Virus record (IMG/VR): IMGVR_UViG_3300030390_001403
Location: 1,238-58,301 of that record
Direction: 5' to 3' (one strand)
DNA length: 57,064 nucleotides
Origin: a virus
The position numbers were made by a program, and so were the translations under genes. Numbering within the stretch: position 1 is the stretch's first letter; each line of letters starts with the position of its first letter. Positions 40,160 to 52,200 of the stretch are shown here, piece by piece. The notes below the pieces were generated by a model that made no database searches, was not told the DNA's origin, and worked only from the letters and a program-made list of their open reading frames with translations.

Positions 40160-40864
40160 ATGGCGGGTACACTTACAGGCGCTAATATAATAAGTAGGGT
40201 CCAAGACACTCTACAAGACACAACAAGTGTTAGATGGCCGGAAGCAGAACTTCTTAGGTACATTAATGATGCTCAAAGAGAGATAGTTAACTTACGACCT
40301 GAGTCTTCTTCAACGCATTCAAACGTGCAACTTGTTACTGGTACTGAACAAACTCTTCCTTCTGGAGGATTGCGGTTAATTAAAGTTGTAAGGAGCATGA
40401 GTGCGGCTAGCACTAGCGCTACAGGTAAACGGGCAATTAGGATAGTAAATGTAGATATCTTAAATACACAGGAGCCTGATTGGCACAATCCTTCTGTAAG
40501 CGGAGATGCTGCGCACGGTACTGTACCTAAACATTACATTTTTGACGAAGATGACCCTAGAAAATATTACGTGTACCCCGGGGTTGCAGGTAATGCGTTT
40601 GTAGAAATAGTTTTCTCAGCTTCGCCTGCAGACTTAGCAAATACAAGCGCTGTAATTTCAGTAGACGATATATATGCAAACGCTATTATAGATTTTGTTC
40701 TTTATAGAGCATATATGAAAGATGCAGAATACGCAGGCAATGGACAGAGAGCTGGGCAACATTATCAATTATTTACAGCTAGTGTAGGTACGGGGCAACA
40801 AGCTCAAGTTCTACTAAGCCCTAATAACGATAGCGCCCAACCTGTACCAGGCAATCTACGTTAG
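40160..40864 (+). CDS. Head-tail adaptor, DUF6682-like
   Basis: 234 residues. The start (VQDTLQDTTSVRWPEAELLR, then YINDAQREIVNLRPES) and the later VPKHYIFDEDDPRKYYVYPG are typical of adaptor proteins (DUF6682 type) that bind under the portal. The C-terminal half is helical (YANAIIDFVLYRAYMKDAEY). It follows coat and head fibre, as expected in podovirus gene order. Confidence 0.8.
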   Translation: MAGTLTGANIISRVQDTLQDTTSVRWPEAELLRYINDAQREIVNLRPESSSTHSNVQLVTGTEQTLPSGGLRLIKVVRSMSAASTSATGKRAIRIVNVDILNTQEPDWHNPSVSGDAAHGTVPKHYIFDEDDPRKYYVYPGVAGNAFVEIVFSASPADLANTSAVISVDDIYANAIIDFVLYRAYMKDAEYAGNGQRAGQHYQLFTASVGTGQQAQVLLSPNNDSAQPVPGNLR

Positions 40865-40866
40865 CC

Positions 40867-41547
40867 ATGGCTAACTTTTCTTCATTAGTCAAAGAAGTCT
40901 TACCGTACGTTTCCATGTGCCCGGACTCTTTAGTAGAGACTAATATAAGGTCTGCAACTATAGAATTTTGCGAAAGGTCTAAAGCTTACGTACAAGATCT
41001 AGATCCTATTACTACTGTATCGGGCGTATTTGAGTATGACTTTGACCAGCCTAGTGGGACAGAAGTACACCAAATACTATGGATGACTTTTGACGGCAAC
41101 GACATGGATCCAATTAGCCCCCGTAGTTTAGAATTAAATTACCCAGATTGGAGAGATAGAACTTCAAGGCCACATGTGTATTTGCAAAAAACCCCTAATA
41201 CATTTTGGGTAGTTCCAGTACCACAAACTACTCTTACTAACGGCCTAATAGCGGCGGTTGCTCTTAAACCTACAAGAACAACTAGTAATGTAGATACAAC
41301 TTTTTCAAACACGTACAGAGATGGAATTATATACGGCGCTTTGTACAGATTGTTACGTATGCCAAATAAAGAATGGACAGATGTACCAGCAGCAAGAGAG
41401 TATCTTTTGCAGTTTAACCAAGAAATACAACAAGCAGAACTTAGAGCCAGGGGCGGAGACCTTGGAGTAAACAGGAAAGTTAAATATAAAGGAATCGGAA
41501 TGCCCAGGAGGCGGTATGGTAAATACGGAAAGGAAGTCGATTACTAG
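40867..41547 (+). CDS. Virion adaptor / tail-completion protein
   Basis: 226 residues. The helical start (VKEVLPYVSMCPDSLVETNI, RSATIEFCERSKAY) and a beta core (FWVVPVPQ) match, from memory, a second adaptor-type protein that follows DUF6682 genes in marine podoviruses. A basic C-terminus (KYKGIGMPRRRYGKYGKEVD) overlaps the next gene by 32 bases. Confidence 0.7.
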   Translation: MANFSSLVKEVLPYVSMCPDSLVETNIRSATIEFCERSKAYVQDLDPITTVSGVFEYDFDQPSGTEVHQILWMTFDGNDMDPISPRSLELNYPDWRDRTSRPHVYLQKTPNTFWVVPVPQTTLTNGLIAAVALKPTRTTSNVDTTFSNTYRDGIIYGALYRLLRMPNKEWTDVPAAREYLLQFNQEIQQAELRARGGDLGVNRKVKYKGIGMPRRRYGKYGKEVDY

Positions 41548-41959
41548 TAGCATTGAACCACAAGCTACAGATATAAGAAGTTGTTGGCCGCAAGTAAAAA
41601 AAGGAATAGAAAACATACTTGCCCAAATACCATCCCTTACTTTTATACCAGAAGACGTTTACAGTGAGTGTGTAAATGAAAATGCGTTTCTATTTACTTC
41701 CCCCACTGGTTTTCTAGTGTTAACTTTACAATTAGATAAGTATACAAAAGACAAGACATTGTACATTTGGTTAGCGTATACTTATACAAAAGGGAACCAT
41801 GAATGGCTAGGCCATGAAAAATGGTTTGAAGATATGGCAAGGGATTTAGGGTGTAAGTATATAGAAGCTCAGTCAGCGATTCCAGAGATGGAACCGTACG
41901 CAACAAAACGCGGCTGGAACATAGACGCACGAATTTTTAGGAGACAAGTAGATGAGTAA
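41516..41959 (+). CDS. GNAT acetyltransferase-like virion protein
   Basis: 147 residues. The pattern of a GNAT-like fold is visible: IRSCWPQVKKGIENILAQIP, then a GFLVLTLQLD strand, LYIWLAYTY, a helix with MARDLGCKYIEAQSAIPE and an end ATKRGWNIDARIFRRQ. Phages carry such shortened GNAT-like proteins next to adaptor genes. The acetyl-CoA loop is not clear, so enzymatic activity is doubtful. It overlaps both neighbours. Confidence 0.6.
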   Translation: MVNTERKSITSSIEPQATDIRSCWPQVKKGIENILAQIPSLTFIPEDVYSECVNENAFLFTSPTGFLVLTLQLDKYTKDKTLYIWLAYTYTKGNHEWLGHEKWFEDMARDLGCKYIEAQSAIPEMEPYATKRGWNIDARIFRRQVDE

Positions 41960-42587
41960 ACCAAAAGCATCAGCATATAAAGCTAGCGAATCAGAAAAAG
42001 CTACAGCGTCTATTAGCTTGGCCGATAAAAAATTCTTTAGAGAAGCTTACCTACCTAAATTAAAAGAGATGAGAGATACGTCTGAAAAACAAGACTATAC
42101 CGGTGTAGCAGAAGGAAGAGGAAACGCGGACACTATGGAAGCTCTTACAAATAGACCCACTCTTGCTGCAACGCGGTCCGTAGACTATTCTGCGAATCTT
42201 GCTTCTGCTGCTACGGGGCAAGCGGCAAATGCTTTTTTCCAAGGCACAGTAGGAAAAAGAGAAGATCAGTTGGGAGTCCTTAAAAATGCTAGGGGTTTAG
42301 CTAATACAGCTACATCTGGTTTATCTAGAGCCGCTAAAATAGAAACGTCTAATATGTTAGCTGCTGCTACAGCAAAAGAAACAAGAAGAAACGCCAAAAT
42401 TAGAGCTGGCGGTAAATTAAGTACGCAATTTGCGCAAAATGTAAGCGATGCAAATACTTTTGAACAAGGAAAAACTGTAGACCCAGCAAACTCGGGCGAG
42501 GAAGTTTCTAACCCAGAGCAAGGTAACTTCTTCCAAAAAGGTTTTGGTGGTATTGATATAACTGGTAGAGGAGAGAAGTACACATGA
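41952..42587 (+). CDS. Internal virion protein (211 aa)
   Basis: Ala/Thr/Lys-rich helical protein with no membrane segment (LASAATGQAANAFFQGTVGK, LSRAAKIETSNMLAAATAKE). The composition and place in front of giant ejection proteins resemble T7 gp14-type or P22 gp7-type internal proteins. It overlaps the GNAT-like gene by 8 bases and the next gene by 4. Confidence 0.6.
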   Translation: MSKPKASAYKASESEKATASISLADKKFFREAYLPKLKEMRDTSEKQDYTGVAEGRGNADTMEALTNRPTLAATRSVDYSANLASAATGQAANAFFQGTVGKREDQLGVLKNARGLANTATSGLSRAAKIETSNMLAAATAKETRRNAKIRAGGKLSTQFAQNVSDANTFEQGKTVDPANSGEEVSNPEQGNFFQKGFGGIDITGRGEKYT

Positions 42588-43162
42588 GTTTAGGCAATTA
42601 TGATAGTATTTACTCTAGGATGTATGGCAACCAACGCGATAATGTATCAAACATGGAACAAGTAAACGACCCAGAAGCCGCGTTTGCTGATATAACACGA
42701 CAAGACTATGACGACTATTTAAACAACTTTAGGGCTTTTGAAGAAAGGCTTTTAGATGCTACTAACGACACTAGCATAATTGATAACGCTAGAGAAAACG
42801 CTCCAAAACAATCTAAGATAGCGGAAGGCATAGCAAAAAGAAACACTGAACGGTACGGCGGAGCAGGTTTAAGTAACGTACAAAAACAAGAACAGCAACG
42901 AGCCCAACAAAGGGGCGGAAAATTAAACTTAGCGGGCGGCGTAAACAACGCGCGTATACAACAACGACAAGTAAACCAAAGTACGTTGCAAGAACTTATA
43001 GGCATAGGGCAGGGCGTAAATAATAGCGCTATGCAAGGCCTAGGCGATTCTGCCGCTATGGCTTCTCAAAGAAGGAATGCTTATGGACAAGCCAAAGCTA
43101 ATTATTCCTCTCAAATGACTGGGTTAGGTACAACCATGCTGCTAGCAGCATTCGGAGTATAA
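42584..43162 (+). CDS. Internal virion protein (192 aa)
   Basis: An acidic N-terminal half, then a Gln/Arg/Asn-rich helical part (NVQKQEQQRAQQRGGKLNLA), ending in a hydrophobic Gly/Ala stretch (MTGLGTTMLLAAFGV) that could insert into a membrane. This layout suits an ejected protein that helps DNA cross the host envelope. Inference from context. Confidence 0.6.
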   Translation: MSLGNYDSIYSRMYGNQRDNVSNMEQVNDPEAAFADITRQDYDDYLNNFRAFEERLLDATNDTSIIDNARENAPKQSKIAEGIAKRNTERYGGAGLSNVQKQEQQRAQQRGGKLNLAGGVNNARIQQRQVNQSTLQELIGIGQGVNNSAMQGLGDSAAMASQRRNAYGQAKANYSSQMTGLGTTMLLAAFGV

Positions 43163-43163
43163 G

Positions 43164-46100
43164 ATGGCATCATTAGCACAAGTAAACACAATGAGCAATA
43201 TAACGAAAAACCGAAATCAACGATCGGTAAACAGTGCTGTAGTTTTAGGTGATTACATGTCTAACTTAAGTTACGAAGTTAGCAAAGAAGACCCAAAGGA
43301 CCCAAACAAGACAATTAAAACTTTTATTAATCCAATACAGACTTTTCGAAGACCTAAAGATGACCCAGGACCTTCTATTGGTGCTATAAAAGAAGGTAGC
43401 GAAGGTTGGGATGTCATGAGCGAAATAATAGAGATAGAAGACCCAAAGAACCCGGGCAAAATGAAAAAAGCGTTCAAACACGAACAAGACCTACTAAAAA
43501 TATATAATAGTAGCCCCTTAGTCACTTCTTACACAGACATAGAGACAGGGGAAACTAAAAGAGGAAAAGCGGTCGCGTTTGTTATAGACGATCAGGATAG
43601 AATTTCACTTCAAATACAAGGAGAACAGGGCCTTGTACCTAAAACTTTAGGTTTTAGTAATGACCCTAAAGATGTAGTTTTATTTACAAATAAAAAAGAC
43701 ATGCTAGGCGATGTCAATATGATATTACTAGGCAACCAAGCTACAAGAAGCGGAGGGGCAAATACACTAGGGGCTGCAACTGCTGATGGTACCGCTTATA
43801 TGGAGAAGAGAGAGGAAGAGAAGAGTGCTTTAGACTTTTTAGCCGACCAAAATGCCGCAGTAGAAAACGGCGAAAAACCTCCTGGACAGGTAGCGCAGGA
43901 AATAGAAGCTGCTAGAGATCTTATTTTAGGGGGCATCGATCTGTTAGAAAAAGACGACGGAACTAGTCCTGATGCATCTACAACGACTACACCTACAGCT
44001 AATTACGTAGGCCCTACTAACGCAATAAGCATGCAAGAAAGCAGCAATAACCCAAATGCGCTTTGGAAAAACTCTGAAACGGATACGTTTAAAAACCAAC
44101 CTCCTGTAACAGAACAGACTCTAGCAGAAGTTCTAAAGTTTGTTGAACAAGACGGCGAGTACGCAAACTGGTCTAAAACTCAAGATAACCCTGCTACAGG
44201 CAGTTCGGGTGGCGTACATACTCCCGTAGGTAAATATCAATTTGTAGGGCGTACGCTAAGAGACATAAAAGACCGAACAGGAGATTTCAAGGAGTTGGGC
44301 ATTACTGACGACACAGTATTTTCAGAAGAAGTCCAAGACAAACTATTTGCTTGGTATATTAAAGATACAATACGAGCAGCAAAAGCAGACACACCACCAG
44401 TAGACCCTAAAGTAAAAATAAGAGGCAGATTTGAAGGCATAAAAGAAACTGATGATATGTCTGACGCAGAATTAGATACTCTTATGCAACAAGTGCAAGA
44501 CGGTACCTACGGATCAAGTTCTGCAGAAACCCCGGCTACCAAACCACAACTAGTAAACAAAGCAGATGTACAAAGAACAGATTTACCTTTCCGTACATTA
44601 GATACAGGTAGTGATGAAGTACAACAAGCAAACAATATAGCGCAATCTATATTAGACGACCCTACTTTAATATTATCTGACGAAGAAGTAGAAGTTTTAG
44701 GAGGCGGTACAGACGTAGGTAATCAATTTAACGCTGGAGGTAGGAGTGGCGGAATTAATTTTGGGGATCTTAATAAACAAATTTCTTCTATTACTACACA
44801 GCTAACAGACCTAAAGGAAAGAGACCCGAACGAAGTATTTGAAAAAAGAGTTACCAATTTGGCTAGTGTCAGCCAAAAAGCAATAACCGTAGCAGACAAA
44901 ATTTCTGAGTTAGAAAAACAATTAGAAGCTAAAACTAAAGATAGATTAAATATTGCTAAAAGTATTTCTAATAATATAGCAACCGACACAGCCAGTTTAA
45001 ATGAAGCTGCAACGTTAAAAGAAGGAAGAGAACAAGCTAAAATTGATGGCATTCAAGCTCAACTTAATCAAAATATATCTGAGTCTCGAAGAAAAGTTTT
45101 ACAAGCACAGCTAGATAAACTTCAGCCTCCAGTTGCTGAACCTGATGTACCTGAAGTAACCGTAGGACAAGAAACACAAGAAAAATTTAATATACCAGCT
45201 CCAGACTTTACAGATATTAATAGCTTGAAGCAGTACGCTATAGATAACCAAGAGGCGTTAAAACTAATAGGAACAGATGGAAACATACTCCAGCAAATAT
45301 CAGGTATTTTAAATAAATATGAGGTAACAACAGAGCAAGACCTAATTAAGATACCACCTGCAGATCTTGGACCAAACTTTGGCATGCTAGAAGTACTTGC
45401 GGGTATATCAATGTCTGCTTCAGGTCAAAAAGGATTTTTAGATACTTTTGATAAGCTTTCTACTATATACGGTGCAAGGAGCGCAACTGCCGCTCAAAAA
45501 GCTACCTATGGTGCACAAAGAATAGAGGAACAAAATAGGTTAATACAAAACCAAAATCAATTTGAGGCTAAAGAAAGTAGAATGGGTAATCAGTTTGATA
45601 CTGAGTTACGTAGGAAAATAACAGAGTTTACTATAAACGCTAAAAAATCCAATGACGCTAAAGTTCAACAATCAGCAATTGCGTTAAGTAATTCAATTGA
45701 AGAATTTTCTCTAGCTATTAAAACCGACAGAGAGGGCGGAAAAGTAGGATACTACAATGATCCGTTTAATACTCCTGAAGCTGTTGCTAAATTTCAAACA
45801 GTAATGAGAGAGTTTAAAATTACGGGCGGCTTAAATGGAGGACCGATTGGTTACAAAGCTGACGGAACTTTAGACCTAGCAAATATTAACCCCCTAGCTA
45901 GGGAGTTAATGAAAGATGTTGTTGGCCAGGCCTTATTTGCGTATGCTTCTAATAACAGTAATGTTGGTACACTTCAAGGTCTCTGGAGAAACACAGCCAA
46001 GATGTCATTTGCCGATATGATGAGAAAAATAAAAGTAGAAAAAGATGTAATAAAAGGCAAAGCGTATATATCTAACATTGTATTTTTAGATGCTACTGGC

Positions 46101-46232
46101 GAAAGAACTAAAACTGCAATATCCTCAACGCAGCTCAGTGAAACATTTGGTTCGGAAGGCGCATTGCTACGTGCTATGTTGTTAGGCTTTATACCAAAAA
46201 AACAGATAGAGCAACCTAAGACAGGTAAGTAA
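43164..46232 (+). CDS. Internal virion protein with lysozyme-like domain (1022 aa)
   Basis: A peptidoglycan-hydrolase-like domain lies around residues 285-410: AISMQESSNNPNALWKNS, LAEVLKFVEQDGEYANWSK, then the telling TPVGKYQFVGRTLRDI and FSEEVQDKLFAWYIKD. This resembles lysozyme domains of phage exolysins, which open a hole in the wall for DNA entry. The rest is helical, with coiled coils (residues 540-660) and a long C-terminal part typical of ejection proteins. It ends 2 bases before the next giant gene. Confidence 0.72.
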   Translation: MASLAQVNTMSNITKNRNQRSVNSAVVLGDYMSNLSYEVSKEDPKDPNKTIKTFINPIQTFRRPKDDPGPSIGAIKEGSEGWDVMSEIIEIEDPKNPGKMKKAFKHEQDLLKIYNSSPLVTSYTDIETGETKRGKAVAFVIDDQDRISLQIQGEQGLVPKTLGFSNDPKDVVLFTNKKDMLGDVNMILLGNQATRSGGANTLGAATADGTAYMEKREEEKSALDFLADQNAAVENGEKPPGQVAQEIEAARDLILGGIDLLEKDDGTSPDASTTTTPTANYVGPTNAISMQESSNNPNALWKNSETDTFKNQPPVTEQTLAEVLKFVEQDGEYANWSKTQDNPATGSSGGVHTPVGKYQFVGRTLRDIKDRTGDFKELGITDDTVFSEEVQDKLFAWYIKDTIRAAKADTPPVDPKVKIRGRFEGIKETDDMSDAELDTLMQQVQDGTYGSSSAETPATKPQLVNKADVQRTDLPFRTLDTGSDEVQQANNIAQSILDDPTLILSDEEVEVLGGGTDVGNQFNAGGRSGGINFGDLNKQISSITTQLTDLKERDPNEVFEKRVTNLASVSQKAITVADKISELEKQLEAKTKDRLNIAKSISNNIATDTASLNEAATLKEGREQAKIDGIQAQLNQNISESRRKVLQAQLDKLQPPVAEPDVPEVTVGQETQEKFNIPAPDFTDINSLKQYAIDNQEALKLIGTDGNILQQISGILNKYEVTTEQDLIKIPPADLGPNFGMLEVLAGISMSASGQKGFLDTFDKLSTIYGARSATAAQKATYGAQRIEEQNRLIQNQNQFEAKESRMGNQFDTELRRKITEFTINAKKSNDAKVQQSAIALSNSIEEFSLAIKTDREGGKVGYYNDPFNTPEAVAKFQTVMREFKITGGLNGGPIGYKADGTLDLANINPLARELMKDVVGQALFAYASNNSNVGTLQGLWRNTAKMSFADMMRKIKVEKDVIKGKAYISNIVFLDATGERTKTAISSTQLSETFGSEGALLRAMLLGFIPKKQIEQPKTGK

Positions 46233-46234
46233 GC

Positions 46235-49200
46235 ATGTCATCTATAGATGAAGGAATACAAAAAATTGCTTCTGGCCAATTTGCAGAATTAGGCCAAGTT
46301 TCTCAAACTGATGAAGAAATGGAAGGCGCATTTGGAACCCCCGCGTTACAACCTGAAATTACAAAAGTTGATAATCCTTTAGAAGCCTTTAAAGGTGGGG
46401 TAAAGTCTGGCGTACGAAACGTACAAGCTCAAAACCAAAACTTTATGGCTGCTATTGCTACCATTAGGGGCAATGAAGACGCCATGCAGAACAGGCTTGA
46501 TGAAGCAGACACTTTATCTTACGAAGCTTCTATACCACTTGCAGGTATGGAGCAATTTGATAAGTTCCTAGAAGAACCTACTGTATTAGGTTTCTTTAAT
46601 CAAATGGCGTCAGCAACGGGGCAATTTGTACCTTCTGCTGTAGCAACCGTAGCAGAAGCTGCACTTGTCGGAGCAGCCGTAACGGGTGTAACTATAGCAA
46701 CCGGGGGTACTGCAGTACCAAGCCTAATAGGAGCTGCTGCAATAGGTAGAGCTACCTTAAAAAACGTACCAAGAAGAATCGCAGAAAGAGGCGGCAGTAG
46801 AGAGTACGCAGAAAATCTAATCGAAAAAAGTTATAAAAATGCATTAGCTACAAAAAACAAGACTGCTTTACCTTATCCTAAAATGCGAATGCAGGAAGAG
46901 CTAGACTTGGATGCAATATACTTAGCCTTACGTAGTCAAAAACTGTCAAGACGATTTAAACAAGGTGCGTTAGGGGGCGCGCTCGGACAAGAGTTCCGCC
47001 AGGGATCTGGTATCGCGTACGGAGATTATGCAGAACAGGGTATGACTACTCCAACTGACGCCGTTAATGCATTTGCGCAAGGTGGCGTGTTTGCAGGTAT
47101 AGGCGTAGGTTCTGAAGCAGCTGTAGCTGGAAGTTTTTTACGAACTCTAAAAAAAGGTAGGGTTAAAAGACAAGCAGCAGGGGACGACCCTTTCTTATTA
47201 CGAAATGCTAATAAGACTAGCGTACTTAAAGATTTAGGATACATAACAGGAGTTACTGCTTTTTCAGAAGGTTTAGCAGAATTACTACAAGAAGAACTGT
47301 CTGTACAACAAAAATTTAGAATAGATGATACTTACACAAAAGCTAATGCTAATTTAGATAGAAAACACGCAGCATTTGCAGGGTTCTTTGGGGGAGCAGG
47401 TTTGGGTGGAGCTATAGGTTCTGGTCCTGCTGTATTTAACAAAAGTAGAGAACTATTAAACAGAAGTTTAGACGAAGAACATCTAAGACAAGTCTACAAT
47501 GAAAGACAAGGCGAAGTTGGCGAAGGGCACGTATTCCAAGAACACTCTGATTTAATAGAAGAAAACTTTGACATGATGTTTAATGAATCAAACAAAGACT
47601 CTGTTTGGGTAGATATAGATAGCCGAAAACAATGGCAAAAAGTTCAAGATAAAATAAATAATAAATACAATGGCGAGTATTTCTCTGTAACATCTTTAGG
47701 TAAAGGAGTTTTTTTTACTAGAAATGAAAAAAAAGCTCAGGCTTTTTCAAACATGGTAGATGCAGACCCGTACAACACAGAGATGCAAGATGACTGGTTA
47801 GCACAAAACCTTGGGTACACTAGAAGCAGAATGACTGGGGATGATCAAATTGTAGGGATACGAAACAAAAAAACAGGTAAGCTAGCTTGGTACCAGCAAA
47901 CTACAACAGAAAAAGAAGATAACGGTAAAACCGGTACAGAAAATGCAACAAGTGCGGCAAACCGTGTTATGGGTAAATCAAGAGATAAGTATGACATTGT
48001 TTATCAAACCCCTTCAGAACATTTTACTGAACGTATGGAAGGTTTAGAACAAGAAACTACAGGTTTCAACGAAGACACTAAAGACCCAGATACAGTTAGA
48101 TACCAAGAATTTGATGCGGAAGGAAGCGAACAAGTAGAAGCGGAAGCGCAAGCAGCTGCTGATGCAGAACAAGATTCTTTAAACTCCCAACTAGATGCAA
48201 GTAGAGGTAATATAGGAGAAGGTACTGAAAAAGATATTAATGATTACATTAAAGCTGAATTTGGTATAGATGTACCCTATATAGATTTATTACAGTTTGC
48301 AGATACATCCAACAAACTTAAAATACTAGCAGCAAAGTCAGCAAAAAATAAAAGTAAACAAGGGTCCTTAGGGAAACAGCTAGAAGAAGCAGGTGTAGAA
48401 ACACCAGCTACAAATAATAATGCTAAAGCAAAAGATAGTGTTAAGAAAGCTATGGACCAACTTAAACCTAGTATAAAAGCTAGATACTTAAAAACTATGG
48501 CTGCTATTAAACAGGCGCAAAATGATAGTACCGTAAGATCTTCAGAAGTCCAAGCTAGTATAGATGCACTTAATAAAAACCCTGTCCTTGCAGTAACAAA
48601 CCTAATAGAATTTGTAGAAGAAGCTTTAAGCTCTGATTCTTTAAGAGACAGCACTGTAGCAGACTTAGAACGAACCAGTACAGCTTTAGGTACGTCTAGA
48701 GATGAGCTTATGCCGTCTAGAGAAATTTTGACTAACCCTAACGTTGCGGGTATGGATACTAGTGATAATGTTGCAGTTGGAGTAGACAACGATGAAATAA
48801 TGAATCGTGGTGGATCCGGTACAGTAGAAAACCCGTTCGTTGATTTAATAGACGGAGAACCAACTCCTTTTTCTATAGATAACAAAGGGGATAAAAAAGC
48901 TAGCCCCCAGCAAATAGCATTAATTTCATCTTTAATACACCCTAACTTTAAAAGTGATTTCGATAAAATTAAAAACCTTATTTCTGAAAGATTAGCTACT
49001 AGGTTTTTACAAAAACAAAGCACTGATAACGCTAGTGAGTTTATACGAATAGTTCCCGTTTCTAAACTAGGTGAACTGCGAGCTAGCTTAGAAATTGTAC
49101 AAGAACAAATACCTGACAACATAAAAGAGTTCCAAAACATTAAAAAAGAAGGTTTTGTATTAGTAAGACATTTTGTAGATAACTCTCAAGAAACGACAAA

Positions 49201-52200
49201 AATGAACCCTAATGAATTGCAACCAGAAGCATTCGCAGAAAATGTAGCGGTTCGTATTGCACAAGCTAAAAAAAGAGGGAATAACAATAAAATAGATAAG
49301 AACCATAAGTTTAAAGTTAAAGATGCATACGCAAATAAAACCCCAAGCTTGCAAAATGCTGCTCCAGGAGTAGTAGACATAGGGGTATTAATACAGGGCT
49401 TTGTTACTTTAATGAGAAGAAGCGGCCAGAGACCTGAGTTTGCGAGTATGAGTGTTGCTCAAACTAGGGCAATAGCTTTTAACGACGTACTTGATTATTT
49501 TGAACAAAATAATATTACTTTAGAATACTACCCAGATGGAGTAAAAACTAAAGAAGGTAGACCTCCTGTAACTTTAGTAGGCCCAGCTTTTAAAGGTACC
49601 CCTAGAGCACAAGAATCATTTACAACAACACCAAGAATAATTACTTCCGAGTATGGACCCATAAACAATAAAGGGCCTAAAACTTCCAACCTCATAAACG
49701 AAATAGTAAACGACGTTGATTCTGGTATTTATGACATAGGCAACGACCCTAAAAGTTACGCTCAAATTGTAAAATCTTTTAAAACAAAACCAAGCACAGT
49801 CCAAAAAATAGAACAAGCGGTAAAAGATGGAAAGCTTACTTTGTCTGCTATAGCGCATACTCCTGCCCCAGAATTACCAATGCCAAGTACACCTGTCCAG
49901 GAAGATGTTACACGAAATTTTTTATTTAAAGACGCCCAGGGCAAAATGCAATTATCTATGGGGTTTGCTAAAGTAGAAGTAAAAAAAGTAACTAGGGTTA
50001 AAAGAACACAAAAACAAGAATTAGCTAGGTTTAAAAGAACACAAAAACGAATTGAAGATAGACAAAAGTACATTAATAATTTAAAAGGTTTTGAAGGCCC
50101 ATTACAAGAAGTTGCTTTAGAAGACGCTATGTATGAACAAATACAAGATAGGATAATAGAACTCACAGATTTAAATTTTGTGACTTACTCTGAGCCTAGT
50201 GGAGCTAATAGAGACAGCCTATTAATAGGCAATAGAAAAAATGTTATAAAAAATTTAATGGGTAAATACGGGTTTTCTACGCAAAAAGAATTACGAATAT
50301 TTTGGGAAGAAAACAAAGAGAAAGAGTTAGGGGATTTCGATTCTTACGTATCTAATACTATAAGTACTATTGTAGATGAGCTTTTACCCCTTACCTATGT
50401 GCAAGAGTTAGCGTCCTTTATGGCTAATAAATTAGATCAAAGGATGTATGAAACAGTCATAGGTCAACAGCCCGTAGGAGTTTGGCTATCAGACGCTTTG
50501 GCTATAAAAGATGCAGGGTCAGAGGCGTCTGTTTCTGCTGATAGTAACCTAGATGCCAGTGGTGTTTTTAATAACCCTTTAGACAACGTAGTTAAAGGTA
50601 TGACTGACCCCAATAAACAAGACATACTAATGTCTAATGAGTTTGAGTCTATTTCAGAACAAGAAGCACTAGAAACAAGAGGCAGAGACAAATTTAAAGA
50701 AATGTCTAGACCAAAAAAAGCAGGGGTAGACAAACAGAAAACATCTGCAAATTCAAAATACGCTAAAAAAACTGAGGTATCAGAAAACGTACAAGCCATA
50801 GACCCAGTTGTAGCGGAAGACTTAGAAAAAGGGTTAGAAATTAACCATAAAGATTTTGGAACCGGCACTGTACTTTCAGTTAAAAAGGGCGAAGTTTCTA
50901 TAAAATTTAATGACTCCGAGATAGGCACAACTACTTTAAAAATACCTAAAACAGGGACTACAAGAATGACAGTTGTACAAGAGGTAGCACCTACTCAAGA
51001 TGAGCAGGTTCTTGATGAAGATACGCCAATATACAACGAACCTGGAGTTATAGACATACCTAACGAAAATTATGAAGATGGGGTATTTGATGATGATGGT
51101 AACACTCAACCTATACAAGAACGTGAACTTACTCAAGATGAACAGTTTGAAGAACAGTATCAAGAAGCTAATAGAGAACAAGAAGATGGTAAAAGAAGAG
51201 CTAAAGTATCTACAGAAGCACGTAAAAGAGCGGATGCTAAACAAGCAGCCAAACAAAAATCTGCACGTACAAAACCAACACCTAAAAAACCAACACCTAA
51301 AAAACCCCCACTAAAACCAACCGTATTTAAAAAAAGCCTAAACGCAAAAACAAGAGATAAAATAATACAAGCAGCAAGACGTTTAGGTTTAACTACAAAC
51401 ATAAAAATATTTAATGTAAACGAAAAAATAAATTTAGGCAGTGGTGGCGCAAACGCAAGGATTAAAAAAGCTCAAGATCAAATGCAAGCTGACATAGCTG
51501 CGGGTAAAAAAGTACTTGGTGCAAATGTATCCTTTAAAAATTATGATGTAATTTTATTAGCTCCACGTGCAGATGGTAATGTAGGAGGGTATGCACAAAC
51601 GCTTATGCATGAACTTGGTGAGTCGTTCGTACGACAAGAAACCGACAAAAGTTTAAAAGTAGGTAAAGTTAGAGAAAAATTATTAGCTGAATTTGCAAAA
51701 GAAAAAGCTAAACCAAACACCCCTTCTGCTTATAAAAATCAAGATACGGGTTTTGATGAATGGGTAGCTGACCAGTTTGGGGCAGCCATTAGAGAAAAAT
51801 TAGGTATTAGTTTAGATGCAGATAAAAGTTTCAAAGAAATGTCAGTAGGTGCTAAATCTTGGTTTAGAAGATTAGCTAAAAAACTTTTAGATTTTTATAA
51901 TTCTCTTGGCCCAGTAAACAGAAGAAGACTAGAAGCTAATGAAACAGCACAAGAGTACATAGCTACTGTAGCAGATAAATATAGAGCCCCTACTCAGAAA
52001 AAAATACCCTACGAAGTAAAAGCAAGAATAGAAAAGCAAATAGAATCTATCCTAGGCCCTGAGACTTTTAGTGATAAACAGCTAAGAAAAGTACAAGACA
52101 AAGCTATTAAACTACTTAGTTTAGATAAGATGCCTAACTGGGTTAAAAAAATACTATATACATCTGATGGTAGACTTAGAGACATGGGCCCGGTAGGAGT

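Noticed and set aside
48277-49140. Antisense open frame of 287 codons inside the giant virion gene
   Set aside because: Lies opposite a well-supported frame; Ser/Leu-rich shadow composition, no ribosome site.
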